A stretch of 9,940 nucleotides of DNA from Promethearchaeota archaeon. GTDB lineage: Archaea; Asgardarchaeota; Lokiarchaeia; Sigynarchaeales; SOKP01. The notes under the pieces are model-generated. The model worked only from the letters and a program-made list of their open reading frames with translations, had not been told where the DNA came from and searched no databases. Position numbers and translations under genes: made by a program. Shown piece after piece: positions 1 to 5,629 of the stretch. Every line of letters begins with the position of its first letter. Position 1 is the first letter of the stretch. Location of the stretch: contig JAGXNR010000096.1 of NCBI GenBank assembly GCA_019894875.1, positions 1-9,940 of the forward strand, written 5' to 3'.

Positions 1-77
1 GCTTTGAAGTAAAAGTTCCTTCTGAAATTGCCACACGAGCTTTAGAACCAATAAATAAAATGCTAGATTATTCATAA
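1..77 (+). CDS. nadA: Probable quinolinate synthase, C-terminal end only (partial)
   Basis: An open frame enters from the left edge (first full codon at 3) and stops at TAA 75-77. It reads FEVKVPSEIATRALEPINKML followed by DYS. The pattern (V-P-x-E-I-A-x-x-A-L-x-P-I-x-K-M-L) matches the extreme C-terminus I know from quinolinate synthase NadA, the [4Fe-4S] enzyme that condenses iminoaspartate with dihydroxyacetone phosphate in NAD synthesis. Only 24 residues are visible, so none of the cluster-binding cysteines or substrate residues can be checked. The gene converges on the LRR gene with only 18 bp between the stops. The identification rests on one short motif; another enzyme with a similar tail is possible. 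Confidence 0.55.
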   Translation, partial: FEVKVPSEIATRALEPINKMLDYS

Positions 78-95
78 AGTACAATTTTTAATATT

Positions 96-1619
96 TTAAA
101 AGAAATCAGTAATTTTCATTTGCTGCTTGTCATCAAGGTATTTTATAAAAGCTATTGTAGGTTTTCCTGAATGTATTGCTTTTAATCCAGATTTTTTTTC
201 GAAATTTGTGATATCAATATAGTTAAAATTAAAGATTCTCATATTTGATCTTAATCTAAACAACCATCTTACAAAGTTTTTGTAAAGTCTGTCGTTAATA
301 CTTGCTCTTGAAGCATGGTTTACTTCATACATTTTTACGTCATCATCTGTATAATTAGGATAATATCTAAAATTTTGTCCCATCCAAAAAAACTGTGATA
401 CGGACTCAGAAAAGTTTTTAATTCTACAACCCGTTAATTTAACAGTTTTTAGGTTTGACAAACTACTTAAAATATCAGGTATTTCTTGAATACTAACATT
501 TCCTGATAGATCTAGAAGCTCTAATCTATTGAGATTTTCCAAACCTTCAATTTTTTCTATATAATTATTTTTAAGATTTAGTTTTTTTAAATTTGTGAAG
601 TTTTTTAATCCTTGTATCTTGCTTATTCTGTTATTACTTAAATCAATTTCCTCTAACTCGTTAGAAAATTCTTCTATTCCTTTAATATCTTCTATTTTTT
701 CTATCATTTTATTTTTTAAATTAATCTTTTTATCTAAAATGATACCAACTAATCGTTCATTATACGAGATGATTTTTATGTCCAAACTATTAAAATTGAC
801 TTGAGCCTTATTTAGAAATTTTAAAATAGGAAAACTTCTATTGCCCTTATATCTATTATAAATTATTTCAATAAATTTCTGTCTTTTTAATTCGGGTATA
901 TTCTCTATTGTCTTAAGAAGTATTAAATATTTATACTTAAAGCGAAACCTGTTTACAAAACCTGTGGTTTGTTGCTTTATTTGCTTAATGGATTCAGGAT
1001 CTTCAAGGTTTTGTAAGAAGGGCAAAATTTTTCTAGAATATTCATCGATACTCGGGAAATCTATATCGATTAACATGCTTTCGAACTCGTCTTCCGTTAA
1101 ATAATGTAAATAACCATTTTGTGTTAAAAATCTTATAACTGTAGGATGGCCTGTTGCATATCTCATAGCTATTTCTTCCTTAAATTTTCGTTTTGCAATA
1201 GGATCACCCGCATCAACAAGGGCTTTTAATAAAGGAAATGCTAGATTTCTATGCAAAATCCTTGTATCATATTGATTATCTGCCCAGGCTTGTAGATTTG
1301 AGCAATGCCCCCAGAATTCTGTCTCGGGGGGAACTTTACGGTGATTTCTTTCCATAGAACGATCCAATTTTACCGCAGCTTCATCAATGGAACTAACCTC
1401 ATCGTAATCTTCAATTTGATTAACCGGGATATTCAGTAATAAGTACATGCATTGTATGAATCGTCGATTATTTACATAGATGTACGTTCTACCACCTTCA
1501 AGCTTTAATTTGAGGTATTGGTTAATTTTAAATTCGTTTGTCTGGTTTGAATGCCTAATAGCAAGGAATAAGAGGGTGATTGAAAAAATTGACAATATAA
1601 TTATCTGATATTCAAACAT
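96..1619 (-). CDS. Membrane-anchored leucine-rich-repeat protein, Asgard-type
   Basis: 507 residues. Residues 5-22 are a hydrophobic segment near the N-terminus, so the protein is probably a single-pass or signal-anchored membrane protein. Residues 30-175 form a domain with the run FWGHCSNLQAWADNQYDTR (102-120) and a helical HRNLAFPLLKALVDAGDP stretch (123-140); from memory this block recurs at the N-terminus of LRR proteins in Lokiarchaeia-like genomes, but I know no assigned function. Residues 200-300 are helical and basic. Leucine-rich repeats occupy about 300-405, with units such as LEEIDLSNNRISKI and LKKLNLKNNYIEKI, typical of protein-protein interaction surfaces. Residues 410-507 are aromatic and basic, with no motif I recognise. 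The ATG at 1617-1619 is preferred because the next Met is residue 58, inside the conserved domain. No Shine-Dalgarno is evident. Partner and role are unknown. Confidence 0.8.
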   Translation of the reverse strand: MFEYQIIILSIFSITLLFLAIRHSNQTNEFKINQYLKLKLEGGRTYIYVNNRRFIQCMYLLLNIPVNQIEDYDEVSSIDEAAVKLDRSMERNHRKVPPETEFWGHCSNLQAWADNQYDTRILHRNLAFPLLKALVDAGDPIAKRKFKEEIAMRYATGHPTVIRFLTQNGYLHYLTEDEFESMLIDIDFPSIDEYSRKILPFLQNLEDPESIKQIKQQTTGFVNRFRFKYKYLILLKTIENIPELKRQKFIEIIYNRYKGNRSFPILKFLNKAQVNFNSLDIKIISYNERLVGIILDKKINLKNKMIEKIEDIKGIEEFSNELEEIDLSNNRISKIQGLKNFTNLKKLNLKNNYIEKIEGLENLNRLELLDLSGNVSIQEIPDILSSLSNLKTVKLTGCRIKNFSESVSQFFWMGQNFRYYPNYTDDDVKMYEVNHASRASINDRLYKNFVRWLFRLRSNMRIFNFNYIDITNFEKKSGLKAIHSGKPTIAFIKYLDDKQQMKITDFF

Positions 1620-1756
1620 ACTACAGATAAGTCAGGATTTTTAATAGTTAAGTTAAAGATGCATTTGTTTTTCAATATTAAAACCCCTTAGATTTTACAA
1701 TTTTTCAAATATTTGTTGAATTCTACGAATATATTTCTTTCTTCTGATAATCAATC

Positions 1757-2743
1757 TTAAGGATTTAGTGTTAAAGTAAACCCATCATATAAAAAGCCCA
1801 TTAGTATAGCGTTTTTAATAACTTGAGTTAATACTAATAATTGAAATTGTTCTTGAATTGCATCCCAGATTAAACCCATCTCTTTCAACTGATTGGTTAT
1901 ATCTTTAGCTACAGTGTCTAAATCATAAACTTCCTCATAAATCCCTTCTTGAAGATTTATGATTTCATCAATTAACTTATCTCTAATGAGTCTGAGTGTT
2001 GTTGTTCCTAGCAAATCTTCCTCATGAAAAAAGAAATCAGTATTTTCTCGTTGAATTAAATAAAAACCGAAATCACTCTTTAATAATTTGTATTTTGCTA
2101 AATAATTAATTGCTTCTCTTGAAACATCAAAAATCTCACAAAATTGATCTAAATTCAATTTATATCCAACAAATTTTTGAGAACTAGATTCATCAAAATG
2201 CCAGTATTTTTTTGCAAAAGCACCTTGACCGAGAATGGAATTATAGAAGATGTAAAAAAGTGATAAATACAGATCTCTATCTTGTTGTAATTCAAAAAAG
2301 TTATCTCCTATTTTAGAGATAATTCTAACAATATGAATTATAAATGGAGCCTCAACATTAATTTCCTTGTAAAAGTCTATTAAATCTTCGAGTTTTCTAA
2401 CATTTTCTTTTAATTCGTTAACTATAAATAACTCATCCTTCAACTTTAGGGGTTCTTCTCCAAGTTTTTCAATACCTCTTTCGGTAATTACATAACCACG
2501 ATATTGTTTATTCGTTTGCTTTTCAGTAAATATTCTCTGTTCTATGTTTTTGTTTTTTCTATGAATATTGAGATATTTAGAGACTGTAGATCTGCTTAAG
2601 TTTGAATATTTTATTAAATTAGTAAATCTTTGTGGACCCAGATTCCTAAGAATAAATAAGATTCTCCTACGATTATCTTCAATATTACTAGATTTTATCA
2701 ATAATTCGTTCTTTAACTTTTTTGAAATATTCCAACTTTCCAT
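1757..2743 (-). CDS. Winged helix-turn-helix transcriptional regulator
   Basis: 328 residues. Residues 22-95 form a winged HTH: helix RRRILFILRNLG (25-36), then FTNLIKYSNLSRSTVSKYLN (40-59) containing the turn and recognition helix, and a wing with the strand YRGYVITERGIEKL (81-94), as in MarR/ArsR-like archaeal regulators. Residues 100-328 are helical with no ligand domain I recognise; about 200-240 includes a second possible HTH-like helix pair (LDQFCEIFDVSREAINYLAKYKLL). The length is well above a plain MarR or ArsR protein (about 100-150), so the C-terminal part probably senses a ligand or mediates oligomerisation. It is transcribed away from the coiled-coil/ubiquitin-like pair across a 194-bp gap, so it could control itself, those genes, or both; this is inference from position. 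The ATG at 2741-2743 sits about 23 nt from a TATA-like element, suggesting a leaderless start. Confidence 0.75.
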   Translation of the reverse strand: MESWNISKKLKNELLIKSSNIEDNRRRILFILRNLGPQRFTNLIKYSNLSRSTVSKYLNIHRKNKNIEQRIFTEKQTNKQYRGYVITERGIEKLGEEPLKLKDELFIVNELKENVRKLEDLIDFYKEINVEAPFIIHIVRIISKIGDNFFELQQDRDLYLSLFYIFYNSILGQGAFAKKYWHFDESSSQKFVGYKLNLDQFCEIFDVSREAINYLAKYKLLKSDFGFYLIQRENTDFFFHEEDLLGTTTLRLIRDKLIDEIINLQEGIYEEVYDLDTVAKDITNQLKEMGLIWDAIQEQFQLLVLTQVIKNAILMGFLYDGFTLTLNP

Positions 2744-2760
2744 ATTAATATATTATCAGG

Positions 2761-2771
2761 CTTTATATAAA
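2761..2771 (-). promoter_or_regulatory. Candidate TATA box of the wHTH gene
   Basis: On the minus strand the sequence reads TTTATATAAAG, centred about 23 nt before the ATG at 2743. Archaeal TATA boxes lie about 26 nt before the transcription start, so a leaderless or nearly leaderless mRNA is implied. The region is very AT-rich, so this is only a candidate. The element is almost symmetric and could also be read on the plus strand. Confidence 0.35.
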
Positions 2772-2937
2772 AAAATATACTTTTTTATTATACTTGGACT
2801 AAAAAAATATAATATACCCATAATCTAAAAATTAGTATAATTATCTTATAAATATTCAAATATAAAATTTTAAAAACATAGGAATTAATTTTAGAACTTG
2901 GAATTAAATTCAAAATTAATAAAAAAGATTTAGGCAG

Positions 2938-3144
2938 ATGTCAATTGAAGATCCCAATATACTAAAAAAGATGAAAAAGATTGAAGAAAGGTTAGAAAGA
3001 ATCGAACAACGACTTTCTTATATAGAAAATAGACTAGGAAGATTTCCATCTCACCCACCACCGCAACCAGGACCTTTACCTCCACCAAATCCACCAGGTC
3101 CACCAGGGCACCCTCCAGAACCTTTCAGAATTAGGAAAAACTGA
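2938..3144 (+). CDS. Small coiled-coil protein with polyproline tail
   Basis: 68 residues from ATG 2938; not a family I recognise. Residues 5-34 form a strict heptad coiled coil: hydrophobics at I8, M12, I15, L19, I22, L26, I29 and L33 follow 4-3 spacing without a break, between charged K/E/R positions. With a = M/L and d = I, the core resembles the GCN4-LI pattern known to favour tetramers. Residues 37-61 are Pro/Gly-rich (PSHPPPQPGPLPPPNPPGPP, then GHPPEP), with three PPP or PP-rich clusters, followed by a basic end, FRIRKN. The tail should be extended and polyproline-II-like. Translating PPP normally needs aIF5A. The proline-coding stretch is locally GC-rich against AT-rich surroundings. 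It precedes the ubiquitin-like gene on the same strand by about 150 bp, so separate transcription is as likely as an operon. Clear codon structure supports a real gene; a scaffold or adaptor role is inference. Confidence 0.7.
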   Translation: MSIEDPNILKKMKKIEERLERIEQRLSYIENRLGRFPSHPPPQPGPLPPPNPPGPPGHPPEPFRIRKN

Positions 3145-3180
3145 ATCTTACCAATTAGAAATATTAATCGGTTTACAATA

Positions 3181-3226
3181 ACCAAAGTAAACTTAAGTCT
3201 AATTTTAAGTACCAAAGACCTTAAGT
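3181..3226 (+). repeat. Direct repeat in the leader of the ubiquitin-like gene
   Basis: ACCAAAGTAAACTTAAGT (3181-3198) is repeated as ACCAAAGACCTTAAGT (3211-3226). Both carry ACCAAAG and CTTAAGT, separated by 4 or 2 nt, and the copies start 30 bp apart. A third TTAAGT (3205-3210) lies between them. The pair sits about 70 bp before the ATG at 3296 and about 35 bp upstream of the TATA candidate, where an activator or repressor could bind. The role is inference; the repeat is directly visible. Confidence 0.45.
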
Positions 3227-3260
3227 AGAAATTTACCTAATATCATTTTAATAATAAATT

Positions 3261-3270
3261 AGTATAAATT
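3261..3270 (+). promoter_or_regulatory. Candidate TATA box of the ubiquitin-like gene
   Basis: AGTATAAATT is centred about 30 nt before the ATG at 3296. With archaeal spacing, transcription would begin near 3291-3293, just upstream of that ATG and downstream of the alternative TTG at 3284. This supports the ATG as the start. Local A/T richness limits confidence. Confidence 0.4.
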
Positions 3271-3295
3271 AAAAAAAAAAGAGTTGGTTGAAAAT

Positions 3296-3547
3296 ATGAC
3301 TCAATATAGATTTAGACTTACTGGTGTACCCCCTGATCAAGCAATTAAACTGGTTGAATTAGATCCGAATAACTCAATTGCAGAAATTAAGAAAACTGTA
3401 CAAAGGGAATATAAATTAAACCCAATTCTCGCAATTCAGTTTATATTTAAGGGAAAAGTTTTACCCGATCAATTGAAGTTTGCTAAAATAGGAATCCACC
3501 CTAAAAAAGATGTAATAACAGTTATGGCGACTCAAGCAGGCGGTTAA
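3296..3547 (+). CDS. Ubiquitin-like protein with a free C-terminal Gly-Gly
   Basis: 83 residues from the ATG; a TTG at 3284 would add four (MVEN) but would lie upstream of the predicted transcription start. The beta-grasp layout is clear: strand YRFRLTG (4-10), strand AIKLVEL (16-22), helix SIAEIKKTVQREYK (27-40), strand IQFIFKGKVL (47-56), then KIGIHPKKDVITVMATQAGG (64-83). By eye the second half aligns with ubiquitin: IFKGK matches IFAGK, so K54 falls at K48, K70 at K63 and I50 at I44. The chain ends exactly at GG followed by tandem TAA TAA, so no protease processing is needed before activation. The residue at ubiquitin's Arg72 is Thr79, so a cognate E1 would have to differ from canonical Ub-E1 specificity. 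It could be a protein modifier or a URM1/SAMP-type sulfur carrier; helix-strand spacing and the FxGK motif favour ubiquitin. No E1, E2, RING or Rpn11 gene is in the window. Fold high confidence; function inferred. Confidence 0.85.
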   Translation: MTQYRFRLTGVPPDQAIKLVELDPNNSIAEIKKTVQREYKLNPILAIQFIFKGKVLPDQLKFAKIGIHPKKDVITVMATQAGG

Positions 3548-3566
3548 TAAGTTAACGGGATTATTA

Positions 3567-3609
3567 AGAGAAAAAAGCCGGCTTATTTTTCTCTGTTTAC
3601 TTTTTTTTT
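3567..3609 (+). terminator. Hairpin plus T-tract terminator after the ubiquitin-like gene
   Basis: AGAGAAAAA (3567-3575) pairs with TTTTTCTCT (3586-3594) around a loop containing AGCCGGCT. It is followed by GTTTAC and nine T residues (3601-3609). It starts 19 nt past the stop and lies in the convergent gap with the longin-like gene, so it should end the ubiquitin-like transcript. The hairpin could act in either direction, but the T-tract serves only the plus strand. Confidence 0.65.
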
Positions 3610-3619
3610 AAGAAAATGA

Positions 3620-4030
3620 TTAGTGTTCTAAAATCTGATAATTATTAGACTTTGTAATATCTGTTAAATCAGCAGTGAAAGATTTGAATTGGGAGATTTC
3701 TCCATTGAATTCCACAAGATGATTACGAAATTTTTCGAGGAATTTATCTATGATGTTTTCTGAAATTAATTCTAATGTTTTCTTAACATAATTTCCATTC
3801 TTACACTTTAGAACTAAATGGTATCGAGATTTATGGGTATAAAAGAAAAAGATGAAACTATCTAACATCAACATTTTCAAGCTTTCTTTAAAATTTCGTT
3901 TTGTAAATCGGCAGATTATATCAAAATAACTTGCTAATGATTGTTCATCGCCTAATTTATCTTCTTCATTGAAATTATGGTAAAATAAGGCTAAACCTGC
4001 TTGATTTATTATCATTAATTCAAGTATCAT
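3620..4030 (-). CDS. Longin/SNARE-like fold protein
   Basis: 136 residues. The predicted order is strand-strand (LELMIINQAGLALFYHNF, 3-20), helix (QSLASYFDIICRF, 30-42), a three-strand block (SLKMLMLDSFIFFFYTHKSR 50-69, then YHLVLKCK 70-77), a helix (KKTLELISENIIDKFLEKF, 83-101) and the terminal helix region FNGEISQFKSFTADLTDI (108-125). This beta-beta-alpha-beta-beta-beta-alpha-alpha order, opening with a short I-I-N-x-x-G-L-A-L hairpin, is that of longin-like domains, which in Asgard archaea occur in many small proteins often linked to GTPase or trafficking-like modules. No membrane helix or GTPase is adjacent. It converges on the ubiquitin-like gene across 72 bp. Fold assignment is by pattern only; roadblock/LC7 is the main alternative. 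The first Met is used; Met6 is possible. Confidence 0.55.
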   Translation of the reverse strand: MILELMIINQAGLALFYHNFNEEDKLGDEQSLASYFDIICRFTKRNFKESLKMLMLDSFIFFFYTHKSRYHLVLKCKNGNYVKKTLELISENIIDKFLEKFRNHLVEFNGEISQFKSFTADLTDITKSNNYQILEH

Positions 4031-4058
4031 ATTGATATAATCTTCCTTATTAATTCTC

Positions 4059-4066
4059 GGTTTAAA
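4059..4066 (-). promoter_or_regulatory. Candidate TATA-like element of the longin-like gene
   Basis: On the minus strand TTTAAACC ends 28 nt before the ATG at 4030. The same octamer precedes the nitronate monooxygenase start (5370-5377) at a similar distance from its GTG at 5339. Spacing agrees with archaeal TATA elements and a near-leaderless mRNA. AT-rich sequence makes single matches weak; the repeat of the octamer is what supports it. Confidence 0.3.
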
Positions 4067-4247
4067 ATGAATTCTCTTTACAATTTAATATGTTCTTGTT
4101 GATTGAATTAATTTATACTTGGGAAATTTTCAACTAACAAATAGAACAAATTATTTTTAAACTTTTATTTTATAATTGATAGGATTTTCTAAATTTCAAT
4201 TCTATTAGCATAAATTGCACATATCAAGTATATAAATGATAATATTC

Positions 4248-4267
4248 AAAAAAAGTTGTTAAAAAAA
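4248..4267 (-). terminator. T-rich terminator after the nitronate monooxygenase gene
   Basis: Two runs of seven A on the plus strand (4248-4254 and 4261-4267), read as T runs on the minus strand, lie 23-42 nt past the stop at 4290. Paired T-tracts are typical intrinsic archaeal terminators. No stable hairpin is needed or seen. Confidence 0.45.
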
Positions 4268-4289
4268 GAGATAATACTTCAATTTTTCT

Positions 4290-5351
4290 TTAAGCTAATT
4301 GTACGATCGGAATTTTCTTAATATTGTTGTAAGCTTCGGTTAAACATCTTTCTGCGTCGTTCATTATAGAATTTATGATATCTGATACACTTTCTACACT
4401 GTCAATAAGTTCAGCGCTTTGACCTAAATAAGCTATACCTTCCTCAATTTTTCCTTCATAAGTTTTTTCTAATTCTGCTAATTCTTGTTCTACCTTCGAC
4501 ATTGAAGTCTCAGCAGCTTGCTTTTCTTTTTTAGTTTCAACTAGGTTATGATTTTCAGCCATTTTATTTTTCCACACTCTAGCAGGCCCAAAAATTCCTG
4601 TTTTTAGTTCAGTATCCGATGCAGATGATTCAACAACGATCTTTTTATAATTATCGTGAAATTCACATTCTTTGGTTGAAATAAATCTAGTACCCATTGC
4701 TATAGCGCCTACACCCATAGATAAAGCAGATGCTAATCCTTCACCTGTAGCAAAACCTCCCGAAGCGATTATCGGAACATCTGGTAAACTTTTCCTTATT
4801 TGCTGCAATAAAACTAAGGTGCTTATATTTTCATATGACTGGTGTCCTCCACCTTCAGTCCCAGTAATAACTAACCCATCGATACCACTCTTAACAAGTT
4901 TTTGAGCTAGATAAAGTGAAGGTGCAACATGAAAATGCTTGATATTTGAACCACTTTCTTTTAATTTTTCAAAGTGTTTATTATATATCAATCTCGGAGA
5001 TCCTGCACTTGTAATTAAATAAACACATTGTTCTTTTATCTTTGGATTTTCCATAATAAATCGTGGGAGCTGTCTGCAAAGTTTTATAGCATCTGGTTGC
5101 AACCTTGCCGTCCTTATGTTAAATCCAAAAGGTTTATCAGTATGTTCAACAACGTATTCCATACTTTTTTTCATTTCATCTATAGTTACAGTTCCGTGTA
5201 CCGTGACATGACTTAGAACTCCTAATCCTCCAGCTTCTGAAACTGCCACTGTTAATTTTGTTGTATAAAAAGGACCCATTGGAGCACTTAAAATTGGATG
5301 TTTAATCCCTAACATTTTTGTTATATTTGTTTCAATCACTATGTTAATCAC
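4290..5351 (-). CDS. FMN-dependent nitronate monooxygenase family protein (2-nitropropane dioxygenase-like)
   Basis: 353 residues from the GTG at 5351. A TIM-barrel flavoenzyme: family opening LGIKHPILSAPMG (14-26), ITGTEGGGHQS (162-172) with the family's conserved His at 170, phosphate-binding ASGGFATGEGLASALSMG (196-213) and GVGAIAMGTRF (213-223), and C-terminal GIAYLGQSAELI (305-316), which fits the family's usual end. Relatives oxidise nitronates with O2 via FMN, but many archaeal members are uncharacterised and the fold is shared with FabK-type enoyl-ACP reductases, so the substrate is uncertain; an anaerobe would need another acceptor. Residues 265-300 are a charged, helical linker. Starts are ambiguous: GTG 5351, GTG 5339 and ATG 5315 are all in frame. 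GTG 5339 gives the usual family N-terminal length and fits the TATA-like element spacing. It appears to be transcribed alone. Confidence 0.85.
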   Translation of the reverse strand: MINIVIETNITKMLGIKHPILSAPMGPFYTTKLTVAVSEAGGLGVLSHVTVHGTVTIDEMKKSMEYVVEHTDKPFGFNIRTARLQPDAIKLCRQLPRFIMENPKIKEQCVYLITSAGSPRLIYNKHFEKLKESGSNIKHFHVAPSLYLAQKLVKSGIDGLVITGTEGGGHQSYENISTLVLLQQIRKSLPDVPIIASGGFATGEGLASALSMGVGAIAMGTRFISTKECEFHDNYKKIVVESSASDTELKTGIFGPARVWKNKMAENHNLVETKKEKQAAETSMSKVEQELAELEKTYEGKIEEGIAYLGQSAELIDSVESVSDIINSIMNDAERCLTEAYNNIKKIPIVQLA

Positions 5352-5369
5352 ATTTTTTTTAGAGTTTCT

Positions 5370-5377
5370 GGTTTAAA
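5370..5377 (-). promoter_or_regulatory. Candidate TATA-like element of the nitronate monooxygenase gene
   Basis: Minus-strand TTTAAACC, identical to the element before the longin-like gene. It ends 18 nt before GTG 5351 and 30 nt before GTG 5339; the 28-30 nt spacing shared by the two genes favours GTG 5339. An inverted repeat abuts it on the upstream side. Confidence 0.3.
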
Positions 5378-5379
5378 GG

Positions 5380-5403
5380 TAATAATTAAATCCCTAATTA
5401 TTA
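5380..5403. promoter_or_regulatory. Inverted repeat abutting the monooxygenase promoter (candidate operator)
   Basis: TAATAATTA (5380-5388) and TAATTATTA (5395-5403) are exact reverse complements around the spacer AATCCC, ending 2 nt from the TATA-like element. This is where an archaeal regulator could help or block TBP/TFB binding. All arm bases are A/T, so chance is a serious alternative. Confidence 0.35.
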
Positions 5404-5611
5404 AGTTAAACGATTAGTTATTTTTATCAAAAGTTAATTTATAAAATTTTTACATGGAAACACACTATCAAAAGTAGTATATTCTTCATGTTCTTATTAA
5501 AATTTCAGCACTTTTTTATTAAATTCTATAGTTGAGACCTTTATGCTAAGAAAAGCTTAAGCTTATCAAAGGCTATTGAAATAATAGGTGAATATAGGTC
5601 TTTAACCTCAG

Positions 5612-5619
5612 AAAAAAAA
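5612..5619 (-). terminator. T-tract terminator after the hydrogenase maturation protease gene
   Basis: Eight consecutive A on the plus strand, read as T8 on the minus strand, begin 11 nt beyond the stop at 5630. A simple T-tract is enough for intrinsic termination in archaea. Confidence 0.4.
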
Positions 5620-5629
5620 GATTGAAACC

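Larger units (their letters stand above)
5352..5629. other. 278-bp gap between the hydrogenase protease and nitronate monooxygenase genes
   Basis: No convincing ORF or RNA gene is visible. It holds the candidate promoter and dyad of the monooxygenase gene at its left end, a perfect 12-bp palindrome AAGCTTAAGCTT (5553-5564), and an A8 run (5612-5619) that reads as a T-tract terminator for the hydrogenase protease gene. The middle is unremarkable AT-rich sequence. Confidence 0.5.

Noticed and set aside
595..804. Hydrophobic plus-strand ORF of 69 codons opposite the LRR protein
   Set aside because: Its Leu/Ile/Ser-rich sequence is the antisense reading of the Lys/Asn/Glu-rich repeat region and is not a membrane protein.
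3284..3295. TTG at 3284 as the start of the ubiquitin-like protein, adding MVEN
   Set aside because: The ATG at 3296 starts directly before the first beta strand, as in ubiquitin, and the TATA candidate at 3261-3270 places transcription start downstream of the TTG.
4672..4905. Plus-strand ORF of 77 codons inside the nitronate monooxygenase gene
   Set aside because: It lies wholly opposite the conserved FMN-binding region of a clear family member; its Pro/Ala-rich sequence is a reverse reading of Gly/Ala codons.
5553..5564. Perfect palindrome AAGCTTAAGCTT as an operator or origin element
   Set aside because: It is a tandem AAGCTT in an AT-rich gap downstream of one gene and far from the next start. 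There is no partner copy or promoter nearby, so it is noted only in the gap entry.
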